From Cryptomeria japonica (Eukaryota; Streptophyta; Pinopsida; Cupressales; Cupressaceae): DNA of 64,000 bases. The translations under genes and the position numbers were made by a program. The first letter of the stretch is position 1, and each line of letters starts with the position of its first letter. Under the pieces are notes generated by a model. It searched no databases. It was not told the origin of the DNA and worked only from the letters and a program-made list of their open reading frames with translations. The stretch lies in contig NC_081414.1 in the NCBI RefSeq assembly GCF_030272615.1, positions 305,184,164-305,248,163 of the forward strand, given 5' to 3'. Of this stretch, positions 35,264 to 45,885 are shown piece by piece.

Positions 35264-36307
35264 TCAGCTGTAGGGATATGCCTGACTTAGGTTGATATTG
35301 CAGGTTCCTATTCCCATAATTGGATAATTTGAGTCATCACCAATTGTCACTTCATTTGAATTTTCCACAAGTGTATCTAGGTGCTCACGAAATCCAATGA
35401 TGTGTCGAGATGCTCCGTTGTCAATCACCCATGTGTTGGAACTGGAGGTGACTTGACTAGAGAGGGCTGAGTAGAAGACTAGTTTCTCAGAATCACTCCC
35501 TTTCTTAACTTCTACCATTGAAGCCTGTTGCTTGATCCTGTCTGGACACTTTATTGCATAGTGCCCATATTGGTCACATCTGAAACATTGTACTTCAGAA
35601 ATGTCTCTCTTCTTCTTTGAAGACCCCTTTCCATTTGAGCCGTTGTCCCTCTTTCTCTTAAAGTTCTTCTTTCCTTTCTTGTGGGAATTAGAGTTTAGAA
35701 CTTGAATGTCCTCATTACCATTGTTTTGTTTTACTCCTCTTGTGACAAGCCGAGATTCCTCTTGAATGCAATCGGTTTTCAATCTATCAAACTAAGGAAA
35801 TTTAGAATGAGCACCGATTCCTTGAATGAACGATTCCCATGAGGTATGAAGTCCATTTAGGGCCATCATAGCAAGTTCTTTGTTGTCTACTAGATGTCCA
35901 ATAGTGGATAGTTGATCCCTAAGCTTAGTGATCCTCAAGAAATAGGATGTAACTGTCTCTCCTTTGTTCATCTTTATATGGTGTAGTTAATTCTTCAAGG
36001 CGAGAGCCCTGCTAGTGTTCTTGATTTCATAAATGTCAGCTAGGGCTTTGAACATCTGAAAAGCCGTCTCGTATTTAGAAATAACTGGCACAATGTGATC
36101 TCTCACTGAATCCACAATTATCTTAAGAGCCTTCTCACTATCCTTGCTCCACTGAATTTTCTCCGTATCATCAGAGGGTTTAGGAATTTCACTTTTGACA
36201 TGGGAGTCAATTTTATTTTCTTTCAAAACAAGCATGATCCTTAATTTCCAAGATACAAAATTGGATGCTCCATTTAGTCGATCTTCAAACCTAACTCCGG
36301 TTGCCAT
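35264..36307 (-). pseudogene. Copia gag and protease
   Basis: Begins at Met 36307 (MATGVRFEDRLNGASNF), typical of Copia Gag. The Gag core contains SYFLRITKLRDQLSTIG. A CCHC zinc knuckle CFRCDQYGHYAIKCP lies near 35550-35595 after a Lys-rich stretch, and the aspartic protease site reads WVIDNGASRHI (about 35395-35430), with N where S is usual. Stops occur at 35987-35989 (TAA, KN*LHHI) and at about 35793 (TAG, FP*FDRL). The polyprotein would normally be one frame with integrase and RT, so these stops and a further break at 35264 show decay. Confidence 0.88.
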
Positions 36308-36392
36308 TAGGATTATAGGAATGTGATCTACTAAGAGCCGGGTGAGAGTCTATATGATCGTTACAGAATTTAATTTGATCTTCCTTAACTTA

Positions 36393-36404
36393 GCTCTGAT
36401 ACCA
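36393..36404 (-). promoter_or_regulatory. Primer binding site of the Copia
   Basis: Minus strand reads TGGTATCAGAGC, directly adjacent to the 5' LTR terminus and complementary to initiator tRNA-Met. Confidence 0.92.
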
Positions 36405-36981
36405 TGTCAAGTTTATTCAAATTCTGTGATCAAGCTGATAGAAGAGATGAAGATATAATCTGAAATTAAATTTAAACTGCTGTAGTGTGAATGGAAGGAT
36501 GCACAACACTTATTGATTGCTGTATTGTTTTCCTCCTCATCATATGAATGCTATATATATGTGAATGAGAGGGTATGTAGTGAAGAGATATGTCTTCCCA
36601 CGTGGGAAGACACATCTCTTCCCTACTTACCACTCATGATAACACAACACTTTAACAAACACTAAGATCATCGCTTGGGAAGACATATCTCTTCACTACA
36701 TACCACTCATGATAACACAACACTTTAACAAACACTAAGATCATCGCTTACTTGACTGATCGTAAGGAATGCGATTTACCATGAATCGCTTAATCACAGC
36801 CTTCGTTAACATGAAATGGTGTGATCGGTAGCGAATACCATAATTCGAATTTGATTTTATTTATCATTCATTGTTAACGTATATACTAATAGTTTATCCA
36901 TTATTATATATGTTAACATGTAATCAATTTATCATGCATCGGAATTATGAAATTGTACGACCGACGCTACAAGAATTAACA
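36405..36981 (-). repeat. 5' LTR of the Copia (577 bp)
   Basis: Starts TGTCAAGTTT and ends GAATTAACA on the plus strand. It contains a tandem duplication (about 36604-36749) of the segment from gggaagacacatctc to aagatcatcgctt, which explains most of its extra length over the other LTR. Confidence 0.93.
36582..36621. promoter_or_regulatory. 40-bp palindrome centred on a G-box in the 5' LTR
   Basis: GAAGAGATATGTCTTCCCAC and its inverted partner meet at CCCACGTGGG with one mismatched pair. CACGTG (36599-36604) is the plant G-box core. On the element's strand a TATATATA run (about 36552-36560) lies just downstream, so the palindrome sits where an enhancer would. In the 3' LTR half of it is deleted and the core reads CATGTG. 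Confidence 0.8.
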
Positions 36982-38194
36982 GGCCCATCATTCTCATGCT
37001 CACCATGCCAACACAGCAGGAGAGATAATTGTTCTGTACTGGAATTATGTGGTTAACACATCTAGAATTTCTAGATAAGGTCAAGCAGTGCTGGAAAAGA
37101 ATTCCAACCTGCTAATGTCATATAATATGTTCAAATTCACTGAAAATTACAATCTCTTAAAAAATGAACACAAGTCTGAGACGTCAACTCATTTGCAAAG
37201 TTTTTAAACAAGCAAGGTTGGTGAAAGCTGCACTGGTGGAACTTCAAAAGTGGATAAGGGGAGATGAATTCATAAATACTATGGCAATAGAAGAGCAAAA
37301 GATTGATCTCCAAATTATCCACTTTGTCTAAGAGAGAGAGAGAGACAGAGAGAGACCATACTGGAAACAATGTTCTTGTGACAAATAGATCTTGGCTGGT
37401 GGCTCAAAACAGTTCCCTCTTTGATAATCCTGCTCTAAATATACAACATATAATTTTATTGCCCACCATCAAAGATAACATGGGAACATAAATATCCTCT
37501 TAAGAATGAGATCCTGGAGACTGCAACAAAATATTTCAAAGACATCCTCTCTTATGAAGACTCCAGTCTGGTTGCCATCATAGCTGAAGAGGAAATAATA
37601 CAAAATATCCCAGGGCTTCTAAATACAGGTGACAATGATGCTCTTTCAAGCCAACAATTAAGGAGGAAGTAAAAACAAATTTGTTTGGGAGAGAAATAGC
37701 ACCAACTGCTTTACACTTGCATCTGCTTTTTAGGTGGTTACCCATCTCAATCAAACACAAATACCAAAATGGATGATACTTTGAAATGTTCACACATGGT
37801 CAAAATCCATCCACTTTTTATGGACTGTATTCCATGAAAAATATTTAACAATTATAGCCCTCCAAAAAAGGGTTGGAGAGGCTTTTTGGTTTCACCTGAG
37901 CTGCACGTGAGCATGTGAAATAATAGAACCTATCTTACAGTGCCATTTGGTGAGGGAAATTTGCCAAGCAATTCCATTCAACTTCTAAGTCAAGATCCCT
38001 GTTTCTCGATGGAAACAAAAGCAACTGAAAGTATGGTGTAAAGAGACAACAATCTACTTAAAATTCCATTGAGGAGAGGAACAAAAGGACCTTTGAAGCC
38101 ATGTCGAATTTGACTTGTCAGATTTTCAAATGGGTTCATATAACATTATGGAAACCACTAAAAATATTCAAGGTGTGTAAACATCCTCTATTCT
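36982..38194 (+). pseudogene. LINE segment 5: endonuclease end and RT N-terminal part
   Basis: Opens with IILMLTMPTQQ, the direct continuation of SEHWP from 31264. The middle resembles the endonuclease-RT connection. Near 37745-37860 shifting frames give NTKMDDTLKCSHMVKIHPLF and KIFNNYS, matching the LIPK...RPISL-N--YKI segment of LINE reverse transcriptase. Stops are common. It is interrupted at 38195 by a solo LTR. Confidence 0.6.
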
Positions 38195-40062
38195 TGTAAT
38201 GTATGGGGCTTATTCAATGATACATTCTGCTATACTCCAATCTGTAATTGATAGAGTAAACCTTGCTTTCTCTGATTTAGCAATTAAGTTTGCTAGTAGT
38301 ATAATCACTTAGTGTTTGATATTGATAATATAATGCTATGTCTGATCGTCAAATGATATAAGCATGCACTAACTTTGATATCATGAAATGGTGATATAGT
38401 TGCTTTCTCTGATTACAACCAATATATCCACAACTTAGAGGGGCTGTCTCAGATTTGGAAATCGATAAGATTGTGCACCCAATATTGTGCCTATGGCATT
38501 GCTCACTAGGAGCAATAATCTGATTGCTATATCTGATTTATCTTTTTAATAACTTGCAATGTTTGAGGGAATTGCTGTGTCTGAATTCTGAATTGGTAAT
38601 ATGCAATGTAATGGCCTTCCCTTATGTGTAATCTTTATACTTATGCCACCGCTGTGCCAATTTGGCAAGATGCTCACCAGAGCAGATCCAATTAAGGATA
38701 AAAAAAGTAATAAGTTTCCAAGTTCGATGTCTTCTCTCCCTATGATTATTGATGCCTTTATATCTGCTTCTTTGTTTGGAAGATTGTGACTTTTCTCAAG
38801 AGATATGTCCTTTGTTACAAACTTGTTTTAATAACAATTATATTCTTCTTTAAGGCATCGTTCCTCTTGGTAATGATAATCATGCCATATAGACTTTACT
38901 AATTGTCTCCCTGAATGATTCTTATTCGCTGACTTCTCTACTACTCTTAATACTGAATATCACTGTTTATTAAGGAATCACTGGCCATGTGATAGTTTCT
39001 GTTTCCATCGCTGCATTATATCCATCGATAATATCTTGATCATTTGTATTTTTGTTTGGTCTTCATGTATGATTGATATGTTTAATGATTGCTGCTTGCT
39101 CATATATCTATTCCAGGTTTATTTAGTCGATGTTTATCTGGTTGGTCTGCTGTAATACTCCATGATCGACAAAGTCTTCCTCCTTGCTCGTACCGTTTCC
39201 TACCCATGAGATTCTAGTGGGTGAACGAACCAAACTCCTCCCGTAACGCAGGACTTAACTCCAACCTTTGTAATGTATCACTGCTACATATAAATATCGA
39301 AACTATATCACTGATATCCTCAATATTTATTATCTATTAACCATACTTAGTGGTATTGTAATTTGTCCTCAATTGAATCGTCAGTGATAATCGCTTGCAC
39401 ATAATCTCTTGCTCGGCACAATAGAATATAAAATATAATCGGTGTGATTTGCTAATTCCCTTTATGGCGTCTTCAAGCTCGATATACTCACTAAGTGTAT
39501 TGCCGCTGATATCTGACATGTAAATGGTTTTGAGAATATTGATGTCACGTCAAATCTTTCCAGAGACTTCTAAGTGTTTGTTTGCGTAGTCAAAGATAAG
39601 TCTTTGAAACTCTGATTGTTCATTCTCCTTGTATTTAATCGCTGCATTTTGTTTGATACCAATGGTTTGTACTTTGTATCGTTCATGGTCTCTTCTTGGC
39701 TATTGCTTTTATGGTCAACCATCTTAGTTTTGCTATTTTAAGTTTGGATTTTACTTTCAAATTCGTCTCTATAGGAGACTTCCTTAATTTGATTGTCCTC
39801 AACGGACTATGCTTATAGAACTAATCTTTAGAATGTATGTTTGGATTAGATGAGGACATTACACCCTCCTATCAACGTTCCAGTCTTTACTTATCACTTT
39901 TCTTACATAAGTCATTCTAACCCGATTACCCATCAGTGGCTTGCAATGGAACTGTTTACATATGTATGATCCTTTGATATGCTTTGCAATTTTGTCTCTT
40001 CAGAGACTTCACCAAATTGAAGAACTTGGTTGCCATGATGCATAAAGTATAGGGACATCACA
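38195..40062. mobile_element. Probable solo LTR (1868 bp), same family as 12778-14626
   Basis: Starts TGTAATGT and ends GGGACATCACA. The flanks ATTCT (38190-38194) and GTTCT (40063-40067) match at four of five bases. Length is close to the clean solo LTR, and internal words such as ctcaagagatatgtcctttgt correspond to its cttaagagacacgtcccttgt. It has no coding. An alternative right end GAGGACATTACA at 39863 exists but lacks matching flanks. Confidence 0.65.
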
Positions 40063-40404
40063 GTTCTCCACCAACATGAATGTCTTTGTGTTTGCAAAAT
40101 TTGGTGAATAGCTATTTGCTTCAAATGGCAAGGCACTAGGGCTCAACCAATGAGGGGATGGGTTTATCCTAAGTGTGATATTGCACCTATTTATTAAGTT
40201 TATTTAGGATATTAGTAATACTTTATTTTCCTCTTCTAAGTAGCCAATTATGATGTGTTTATTTTGACTTGATGTACACAATTGCCACCACCACCTCATC
40301 AACTCTTGATTGGTGGTTGTGAAGTGCCACCTCTATTCAGTCAAAGGCACCACTATTTCAGTTAGATTAACTCACCTTCTAAGTGGGACAATGTGAGAGC
40401 TAAC
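40063..40404 (+). pseudogene. LINE segment 6 (weak) and unassigned tail
   Basis: LINE RT text may continue to about 40180: AAATGGCAAGGCACTAGGG resembles the NG-P-G segment before the RQGDPLSP box, but the box itself is not recognisable. 40180-40404 is unassigned; TGTGATATTGCACC near 40177 may be another LTR start. Confidence 0.35.
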
Positions 40405-41755
40405 TGTTGAATATTGTCATTGAGCAGAGATGTTATAAATAAGGAGCAGAGATAAAACTTAAATTAATATGTATATGCAGCGATTATATATTCCTAAAAG
40501 CAACAACATTGAGTTTAAATAAATAAAAATAAGGTATATGCTGGCTGACCTGCAGTAGAGAATAAAAGAAATTAAAATGTTTATTTTTCTCATTTAGGGC
40601 CGACCACCGTCATGTAGTTGGCGCCCATTTTTGGAGGTGCATTTTAAATTAAATAAAAAATATCTATCTTGGCCGACCCCCCTTGATGCAAGCATTTACC
40701 TTGGGCAAAGCATTTAAAAATGATAAAAAATATATATTAATAGCTTCTGGCTGACCTCATTGAGGAGGCATGACCATTGGATGAAGGGGTGCTATTTGGA
40801 AGGTATAAATGAGAGATGCGGGAGGGTTATTAGACCAGAAATTATTGAATATCCTTCTGATTTTTAAGAGCAGATCTGGACCTATTTGGGAGCAGATTTA
40901 TGAGCATAAATAAGACTTAGTTGAGAGCAAATTTATGAAGAAAATCAGACATACTTGAGAGCAGATTAATGAGTAAAAGACAGGCATTCTTGGAGCAGAT
41001 ATGGAACCAGATTTTTTTCAGATTTGTGAGCACTAACTGAAGCTTATATTGCAGATCTGAGTGGGGACATTATTGCAGATTAGAGAGAAAAGCTTTAAGG
41101 CAGATTTTGTTGAAGTTGTGAGCAGTTATTGAAGTGATCTAGGACAAATCCTAGAGGAGGTTACAAACAAATTAATATATCCCCTTTCGAAGGTTGGTGC
41201 TTTGTATTTTGAAGATTGGAAGATTGGTGCTTCTCATCCAAGAGATTGGTGTCTCTTGCAAAGCTGGGAATTGGTGTCTCCTATGGCTTGGTGCATATCA
41301 AGTTGTAAGAAGTTTCCTATAAAACAATATTTAACCATGGTTTTCTTCCGTAAGGGTTTGCATGTAAATGATGTGTGCATCTTGTATTCAGTATTGTTAG
41401 ATCTTACTTGTGTGGATGCTTTTGATTAACGCTTTGTGATTGCTAAAGTTTAAATAAGTGAAAATTGTTGTATATTGATTCATCCCGCCTTCTCAGTTAA
41501 AGTTTGTGTTTTCTTCAATTGGCATAAGAGCAGGTTCCTTCTATAAAACCTAACTGCTTGATGGGAGATCTTATAGAACACACGTGGGTGGGCAAGAATC
41601 ATATGGTTTCTCATCAAACCGAGCACCTCTATTTGATGGGACAAATTACGTCTTCTGGAGGATAAGGATGAAGATGTATTTAAATACCCTAGAGTATGAC
41701 ATTTGGCAAACAATTGAAAGAGGCTATACAACACCTGTTACTCCCCCAACGGATC
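40405..41755 (+). mobile_element. Copia 5' LTR, primer site and start of gag
   Basis: The LTR runs 40405-41517 (TGTTGAATATTG to TTCTTCA, 1113 bp). TGGCATAAGAGC (41520-41531) is a primer site two bases off TGGTATCAGAGC. Gag text follows: APLFDGTNYVFWRIRMKMYL (about 41627-41686), then EYDIWQTIERGY, broken at GGATC by the large element 41756-45885. Gag resumes at 45886. The RNase H and LTR at 47419-49005 belong to a related element in the opposite orientation, since LTR ends and internal words agree. Confidence 0.8.
40598..40680. promoter_or_regulatory. GGCCGACC repeats (DRE/CRT-like cores) in Copia LTR
   Basis: GGCCGACC occurs at 40598-40605 and 40671-40678, with degenerate GGCTGACC copies near 40541 and 40748. 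The core GCCGAC is the dehydration/cold-responsive (CBF/DREB) site. The motif recurs in related LTRs at 55805, 55838, 55910 and 56031, and inverted at 48210 and 48395. Confidence 0.5.
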
Positions 41756-42129
41756 TGTTGTGACGTTTTCACACATCGCCACGTTGCAAATGGGGACCCC
41801 CACTTTTTTTCGCTTTCTAGGTTAGTTGTCTTAGTTTAGTTGTTTGGTAGTGTCTCTTGCTGTTAACCTTGTGCTTGGAAGAGGTGTAGTATCTTAGGTG
41901 GCCAGGAGGTAATCAACTCAAGTCTCTCTCTTTGTGTTGGAGTAAGGTCAGTTAGCTCTCAAGGCTTAGGGAATGAACGATATATGATGATCTTTTCATC
42001 TGATCATCATCATCTGAGATAGAGTCAATGAATGCAAGCATGAAGATCATCATGAGATTGATGCAAGTTGAAGGCTTAGATTGCCAGAGAAGGCTTTAAT
42101 AATGACTAAGGACCCTTTGAGTTGGCAAG

Positions 42130-43560
42130 GTGAGTGCTACTGCTCAAAATTGGCTGTCACAGTCAGTGACCCCCAAAACCCCCACCTGGCCTCAACTATC
42201 AGTCAGTGCCCCTTCCAAAGCCCGATCTCTCCCTTGCTTAGTCAATGACCTCTCCAAAGTCCGATCTAGATGAGGATGCTTTTGCTAGGCGGAATGAACA
42301 TTTCAAAGGGTCAATGCTTGATGTTTGATGAAATTGAAGTGATTGAGCAAGCGTAGCTAACATCTTTTGCTCACAGTCAGTGAGGGGTCAAAACCCTGAC
42401 CTTGCTCAGTGAATGCTAACTTAGAAGTCCGAAATTCCTTGGATGATTGTCAATGCATGCTAAGAACTCCGCCCAAGGTTAGATGAAAATGTCTAAGTCA
42501 ATGATCATGTTAGTGGTGGAGGTAAGATCAATTCAATGAATCAGGCAAGATAAAGAGAGATTAAATGAATCATCAATGAAGTGAAAGCATGATGTGATAG
42601 AGATTGGAAGTTGCTTCCACTTGAAGGCCCAAAATGTGACTAAGGCATAGTCAATGCCCCCTTGAAAGTCTGGCCTGCCACTGTCAATGCTACCTCCAAA
42701 GCTTGATCAGCTTGTGTCCAGTGTCATTGACCCAGCAAAAGTCCGATCACCTTGAGGCTAAGCTCGGGAAATGATCAAGTTGTGAAAGACTGTGTGGTTG
42801 AGATGAGTGAAATTCCCTTGCAGCAAATGGGATGTCTCAAACATGGCAATTGAAGGAGTAAAATCAAACATTGGATGGTCACTTCCTTTGACCCTTTCAA
42901 ACCCTGACCTAGCACTTGCTCACTTCCTTTGACCCCCTCAATCCCTGATCAGGCTTTGAGAGGATTTCCTTTGCCTAGTCAAGAGTCCAAACAGATCTCA
43001 CTCATTTCCTTTGACCCCTTGAAGGCCCGACCAAGGTGATAGAGTCTCTATGCTTGGAAAAGATGAACTTTAATTGAAAGATCATGGTGTTTGGGATAAG
43101 TCAAAACTTCCTGCAATCAGTGGAAATGCCTTGAACCAGCTAATTGAGCAAGTGAAACCGACACCTTATGTGCATTTCCTTTGCCCCCTTGAAAGTCCAA
43201 TCTGCTTTTGAGTACTTCCTTTGACCTCATAGAAGTCCGATCTAGGTAGGAGACCTCTGAAATTTTGATCAAGGAAGAGCATTCGATGTTTTTGCAGCGA
43301 TTGGTAAGATATTGAACTTGAGCGAACAAGCTTGATGACATTGCTGGCACTTCCTTTGAGGCATTTCCTTTGCCCTCTCAAAACCACGAACTTCCTTTGA
43401 GGCATTTCCTTTGACCCCCAAAACCACGACCCATCACTTCCTTTGCCAAACCAAGGCATTGACACCACTTCCTTTGCCCAACCAAGGTATTGACACCACT
43501 TACTTTGCCCTATGAGATCCACTAACTTCCTTTGCCACCTGAGATCAGGTATGTCTCAGA
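42130..43560. repeat. Short-motif array in the leader of copy 4
   Basis: More than a dozen degenerate copies of a roughly 28-bp unit GTCAgTGACCCCtccAAAgtCCGATC. In the second half (from about 42885) the 5' part is replaced by CTTCCTTTGACCCC. Spacing is irregular, from about 30 to 150 bp. Confidence 0.85.
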
Positions 43561-44540
43561 CCTGAAACCTATCCAATCAGACATATAAAAGTGAGAAATC
43601 AGGCCTGAGACACAAAATCAGACTCAAATTGATGAGAATTAGGTCAAAAGAAGGGAAATCAGACTTAAAATCAGATGTTTCCATGATCAGAAAATTCATT
43701 TCCAGATTTAGAAAAGGTAGTGGGAAGCTTTATTAATTACTTTTTTACAATGTTTTGGTTCAAATTATGTTTGTTCCAGGTTTGATGCAATTAGGATGAA
43801 CATACAAAAGAATGTGAGAAAGTCAAGACTTCAGGGCATGGAAGGAAGATCACATTTACAGGCAAGAGGGTGAATCAAGACATAGAGGGCGAGCAAGTAG
43901 CAAGGGCAACACAAGGATAGGGTCATCAAACACAAAGCACTTCAATGCAAGGAGAAGAGATCAAGGAGAGCACAAGAAACTCCAAGCTTGGTATGATCTT
44001 TTGCACAAGGAAGAAATTTTGCACAATCTTGAATTTCCTTCGGAAATCCAAGAATCATTGCTAGTATAGCAAGATGGAAGCTCCAAGGCAGAGGTGATCA
44101 AGACGAGATAGTTTCAGAAGAGTTAATCAAAGTTAGAAGATGATGCAATTTGGGAATATCTCCTACCTTCTTCTCATTCATGATTGAGCTTGGAAATGTT
44201 GAGTATCAAGTGATATGCCTCCATCACTTACCTTTGTGATGTGTTACAAAGATCAAACAAAGCTAAGGTGGGGTCCAATCATCATCCAATCACATCATTC
44301 CAAGATAAGGCATCCAGATTCAATGCACCTGACTCATCCAACAAGGCAAATAACCATCACGTGGGCACAAAATCTTATGTACCTACCCTTGTCACTCATT
44401 GGTCAATTATTCAAGGAAGGACATGTGTCATATAGAATGTAATTTTATTATTGGTCAAGCATTAAATGTTGTGTAATGGGTGTAAGAAACCCTAATTAGG
44501 GTTTCTATCTTTCAATCTTGGCCACTCATTGTAATGAGAG

Positions 44541-44550
44541 CACTATATAA
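44541..44550 (+). promoter_or_regulatory. TATA box in the tail of copy 4
   Basis: GAGCACTATATAAGGCTCC matches GAGCTCTATATAAGC of copy 2, with TTTCATTTGTA shared just downstream. It lies about 1.0 kb from the element's end once the TRIM is discounted. Confidence 0.6.
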
Positions 44551-45117
44551 GGCTCCACTCTTTCATTTGTAAAGGTTGATAGTTCAGCAATAGTTGATAG
44601 TTAGTAGAAAAACAGCAGATAGTTAGAGTAGAGTCGGAAGAGACAACAAAGATTGTTGCCAAGACTTTGTTGTAAGCAGCATATTAATTTCATTGAAGAT
44701 ATGGTGAACTTTATGTGTTGATTCAGCAATTCGCATGGTCTCTACTTCTCATTTAATTTTCATGCTGTTTAGATGAATGGAATAACTTTGTGCATGATCA
44801 ATGGTGAAATTCGTACATCCATGCTACTAACACCTTGCTGATTGTAAAGTGTCTTGCGTAGTCAACTGGATCCATCTTAGCCAATTTTAACTTCAATTGC
44901 TACTTATTCATTGGTATGCATCATCTTGATGGTGTCGATGTAGTTGGTAGTGATTTGAGCATCATACACTTACCTTAGGGGATTGCACTAAACTTTATGG
45001 AGTTGCTGCTTTGCATGGCAAAGCAAAGTCTAGTTGAGTTTCACCAAAGATTGTTCATCGCTCTTGTTGGTGTTGGAAATAAGCCACATCTGGACTGACG
45101 ATGGACTTGTCCAAGAG

Positions 45118-45189
45118 GGGCCAGTAGCTCAGTGGTAGAGCACTCCAGCAGCGTATGGAAGGTCCTAGGTTTGAGTCCTAGCTGGTCCA
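45118..45189 (+). ncRNA. tRNA-like Pol III unit in the left TRIM LTR
   Basis: A cloverleaf can be drawn. The acceptor arm is GGGCCAG with CTGGTCC (one G:U). The D arm is GCTC/GAGC around AGTGGTA. The T arm is CTAGG-TTTGAGT-CCTAG (perfect). The anticodon stem TCCA/TGGA has an eight-base loop, so decoding is unlikely. A box TAGCTCAGTGGT and B box GGTTTGAGTCC match Pol III internal promoter consensus closely. Confidence 0.8.
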
Positions 45190-45199
45190 TGTCTCAACA

Positions 45200-45263
45200 T
45201 GGTATCAGAGCCAGGTCCAGGCTAGGAGCCTCAAGCACACGAGAGGTGTGGCTTAAGGGGGGG
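45200..45263 (+). other. TRIM interior: primer site and polypurine tract
   Basis: TGGTATCAGAGC (initiator tRNA-Met primer site) begins directly after the left LTR, and AAGGGGGGG ends directly before the right LTR. Only about 43 bases separate them. Confidence 0.88.
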
Positions 45264-45316
45264 TGTTGGTGTTGGAAATAAGCCACACCCGGACCGATGA
45301 TGGACTGGGCCAAGAG

Positions 45317-45388
45317 GGGCCAGTAGCTCAGTGGTAGAGCACTCCAGCAGCGTATGGAAGGTCCTAGGTTTGAGTCCTAGCTGGTCCA
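45317..45388 (+). ncRNA. tRNA-like Pol III unit in the right TRIM LTR
   Basis: Identical by eye over all 72 bases to 45118-45189. The six differences I count between the two LTRs all fall in the 28 bases between about 45088 and 45112 and their counterparts, outside this unit. Confidence 0.8.
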
Positions 45389-45885
45389 TGTCTTGTATAA
45401 ATCTGCTGGTTGGGTTAAGAGCCTTCTACATGGAGTCTCACTTTTTTAAATCTTACCATTTGTTAAATGTCACTCTTGTAAATAAGTCAGCTGCATAGTA
45501 AGAACCTTCGCCTTAGTATATAAACATATCAATTTATTTGGTTGTTGAACCCATCTTATCGCTAAAAACAGACACATGAAAGAACCTGCTTTGATACCAG
45601 TAGCTTTCTCAACCCTTATTCTTTTTACTTTTTTAAAAAGTAAAATCCCATGTTCTAGTAATATTCAAGCATTCAAGATTCAACGTAAGTCCACCTTGTG
45701 ATTCCAGCAATATCACATCATACACTCTGAGTCTATCCAAGAGCATGTCAAGACCTGACATTCGGAACGTTGGAGTCATCCCATTTGATCATGTAGTTTA
45801 GCACTTGGGAAGATTTTGTTCAAGAGAGGATAGAACACTTAGTATTTTATTCTATGTTGCATAGTGCATTAAAACACCATCAATA

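Larger units (their letters stand above)
31265..36981 (-). mobile_element. Nearly complete Copia LTR retrotransposon
   Basis: LTRs at 31265-31758 and 36405-36981 flank a full gag-protease-integrase-RT-RNase H polyprotein on the minus strand. GGCCC is duplicated exactly (31260-31264 and 36982-36986). The primer site TGGTATCAGAGC (36393-36404) abuts the 5' LTR, and a purine tract (31759-31768 on the minus strand) abuts the 3' LTR. By eye the LTRs differ by few substitutions, mostly transitions, apart from an 83-bp length difference, so this is the youngest large insertion here. About nine stops interrupt the coding. It splits the LINE endonuclease. Confidence 0.95.
45065..45393 (+). mobile_element. 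TRIM retrotransposon with tRNA-like LTRs
   Basis: LTR 45065-45199 (135 bp, TGTTGGTGTTGG to CAACA) is followed at once by the primer site TGGTATCAGAGC (45200-45211), a 64-bp interior ending in the polypurine tract AAGGGGGGG (45255-45263), and LTR 45264-45393. This is LTR-PBS-PPT-LTR with no coding, the TRIM plan, in about 330 bp. The right LTR lacks its last few bases. The simplest account is a small deletion between TCT repeats that also removed one GCTCT target copy; the left flank (45060-45064) is GCTCT. Each LTR contains a full tRNA-like unit. It sits in the tail of copy 4. Confidence 0.88.
41756..45885 (+). mobile_element. Large TG...CA family element without coding (copy 4)
   Basis: Begins TGTTGTGACGTTTTCACAC and ends AACACCATCAATA (CAACA decayed to CAATA). 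GGATC is duplicated exactly (41751-41755 and 45886-45890). Removing the element rejoins the Copia Gag reading (PPTD followed by QARKRESENNAKAKN), which proves both boundaries. It contains the subterminal dyads, a leader array of short repeats (42130-43560), a TATA box at 44544 and a tail homologous to that of copy 2. I see no trace of the family protein, so this is an internally deleted or non-coding subtype. A TRIM at 45065 is nested in its tail. Confidence 0.9.

Noticed and set aside
39852-39863. Right end of the second solo LTR at GAGGACATTACA
   Set aside because: Flanking bases do not match the left flank, whereas the end at 40062 gives a four-of-five duplication and a length close to the related solo LTR.
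45118-45388. Two true tRNA genes
   Set aside because: The anticodon loop has eight bases, and the units lie inside LTRs flanked by a primer site and polypurine tract. They are better explained as tRNA-like parts of a TRIM.
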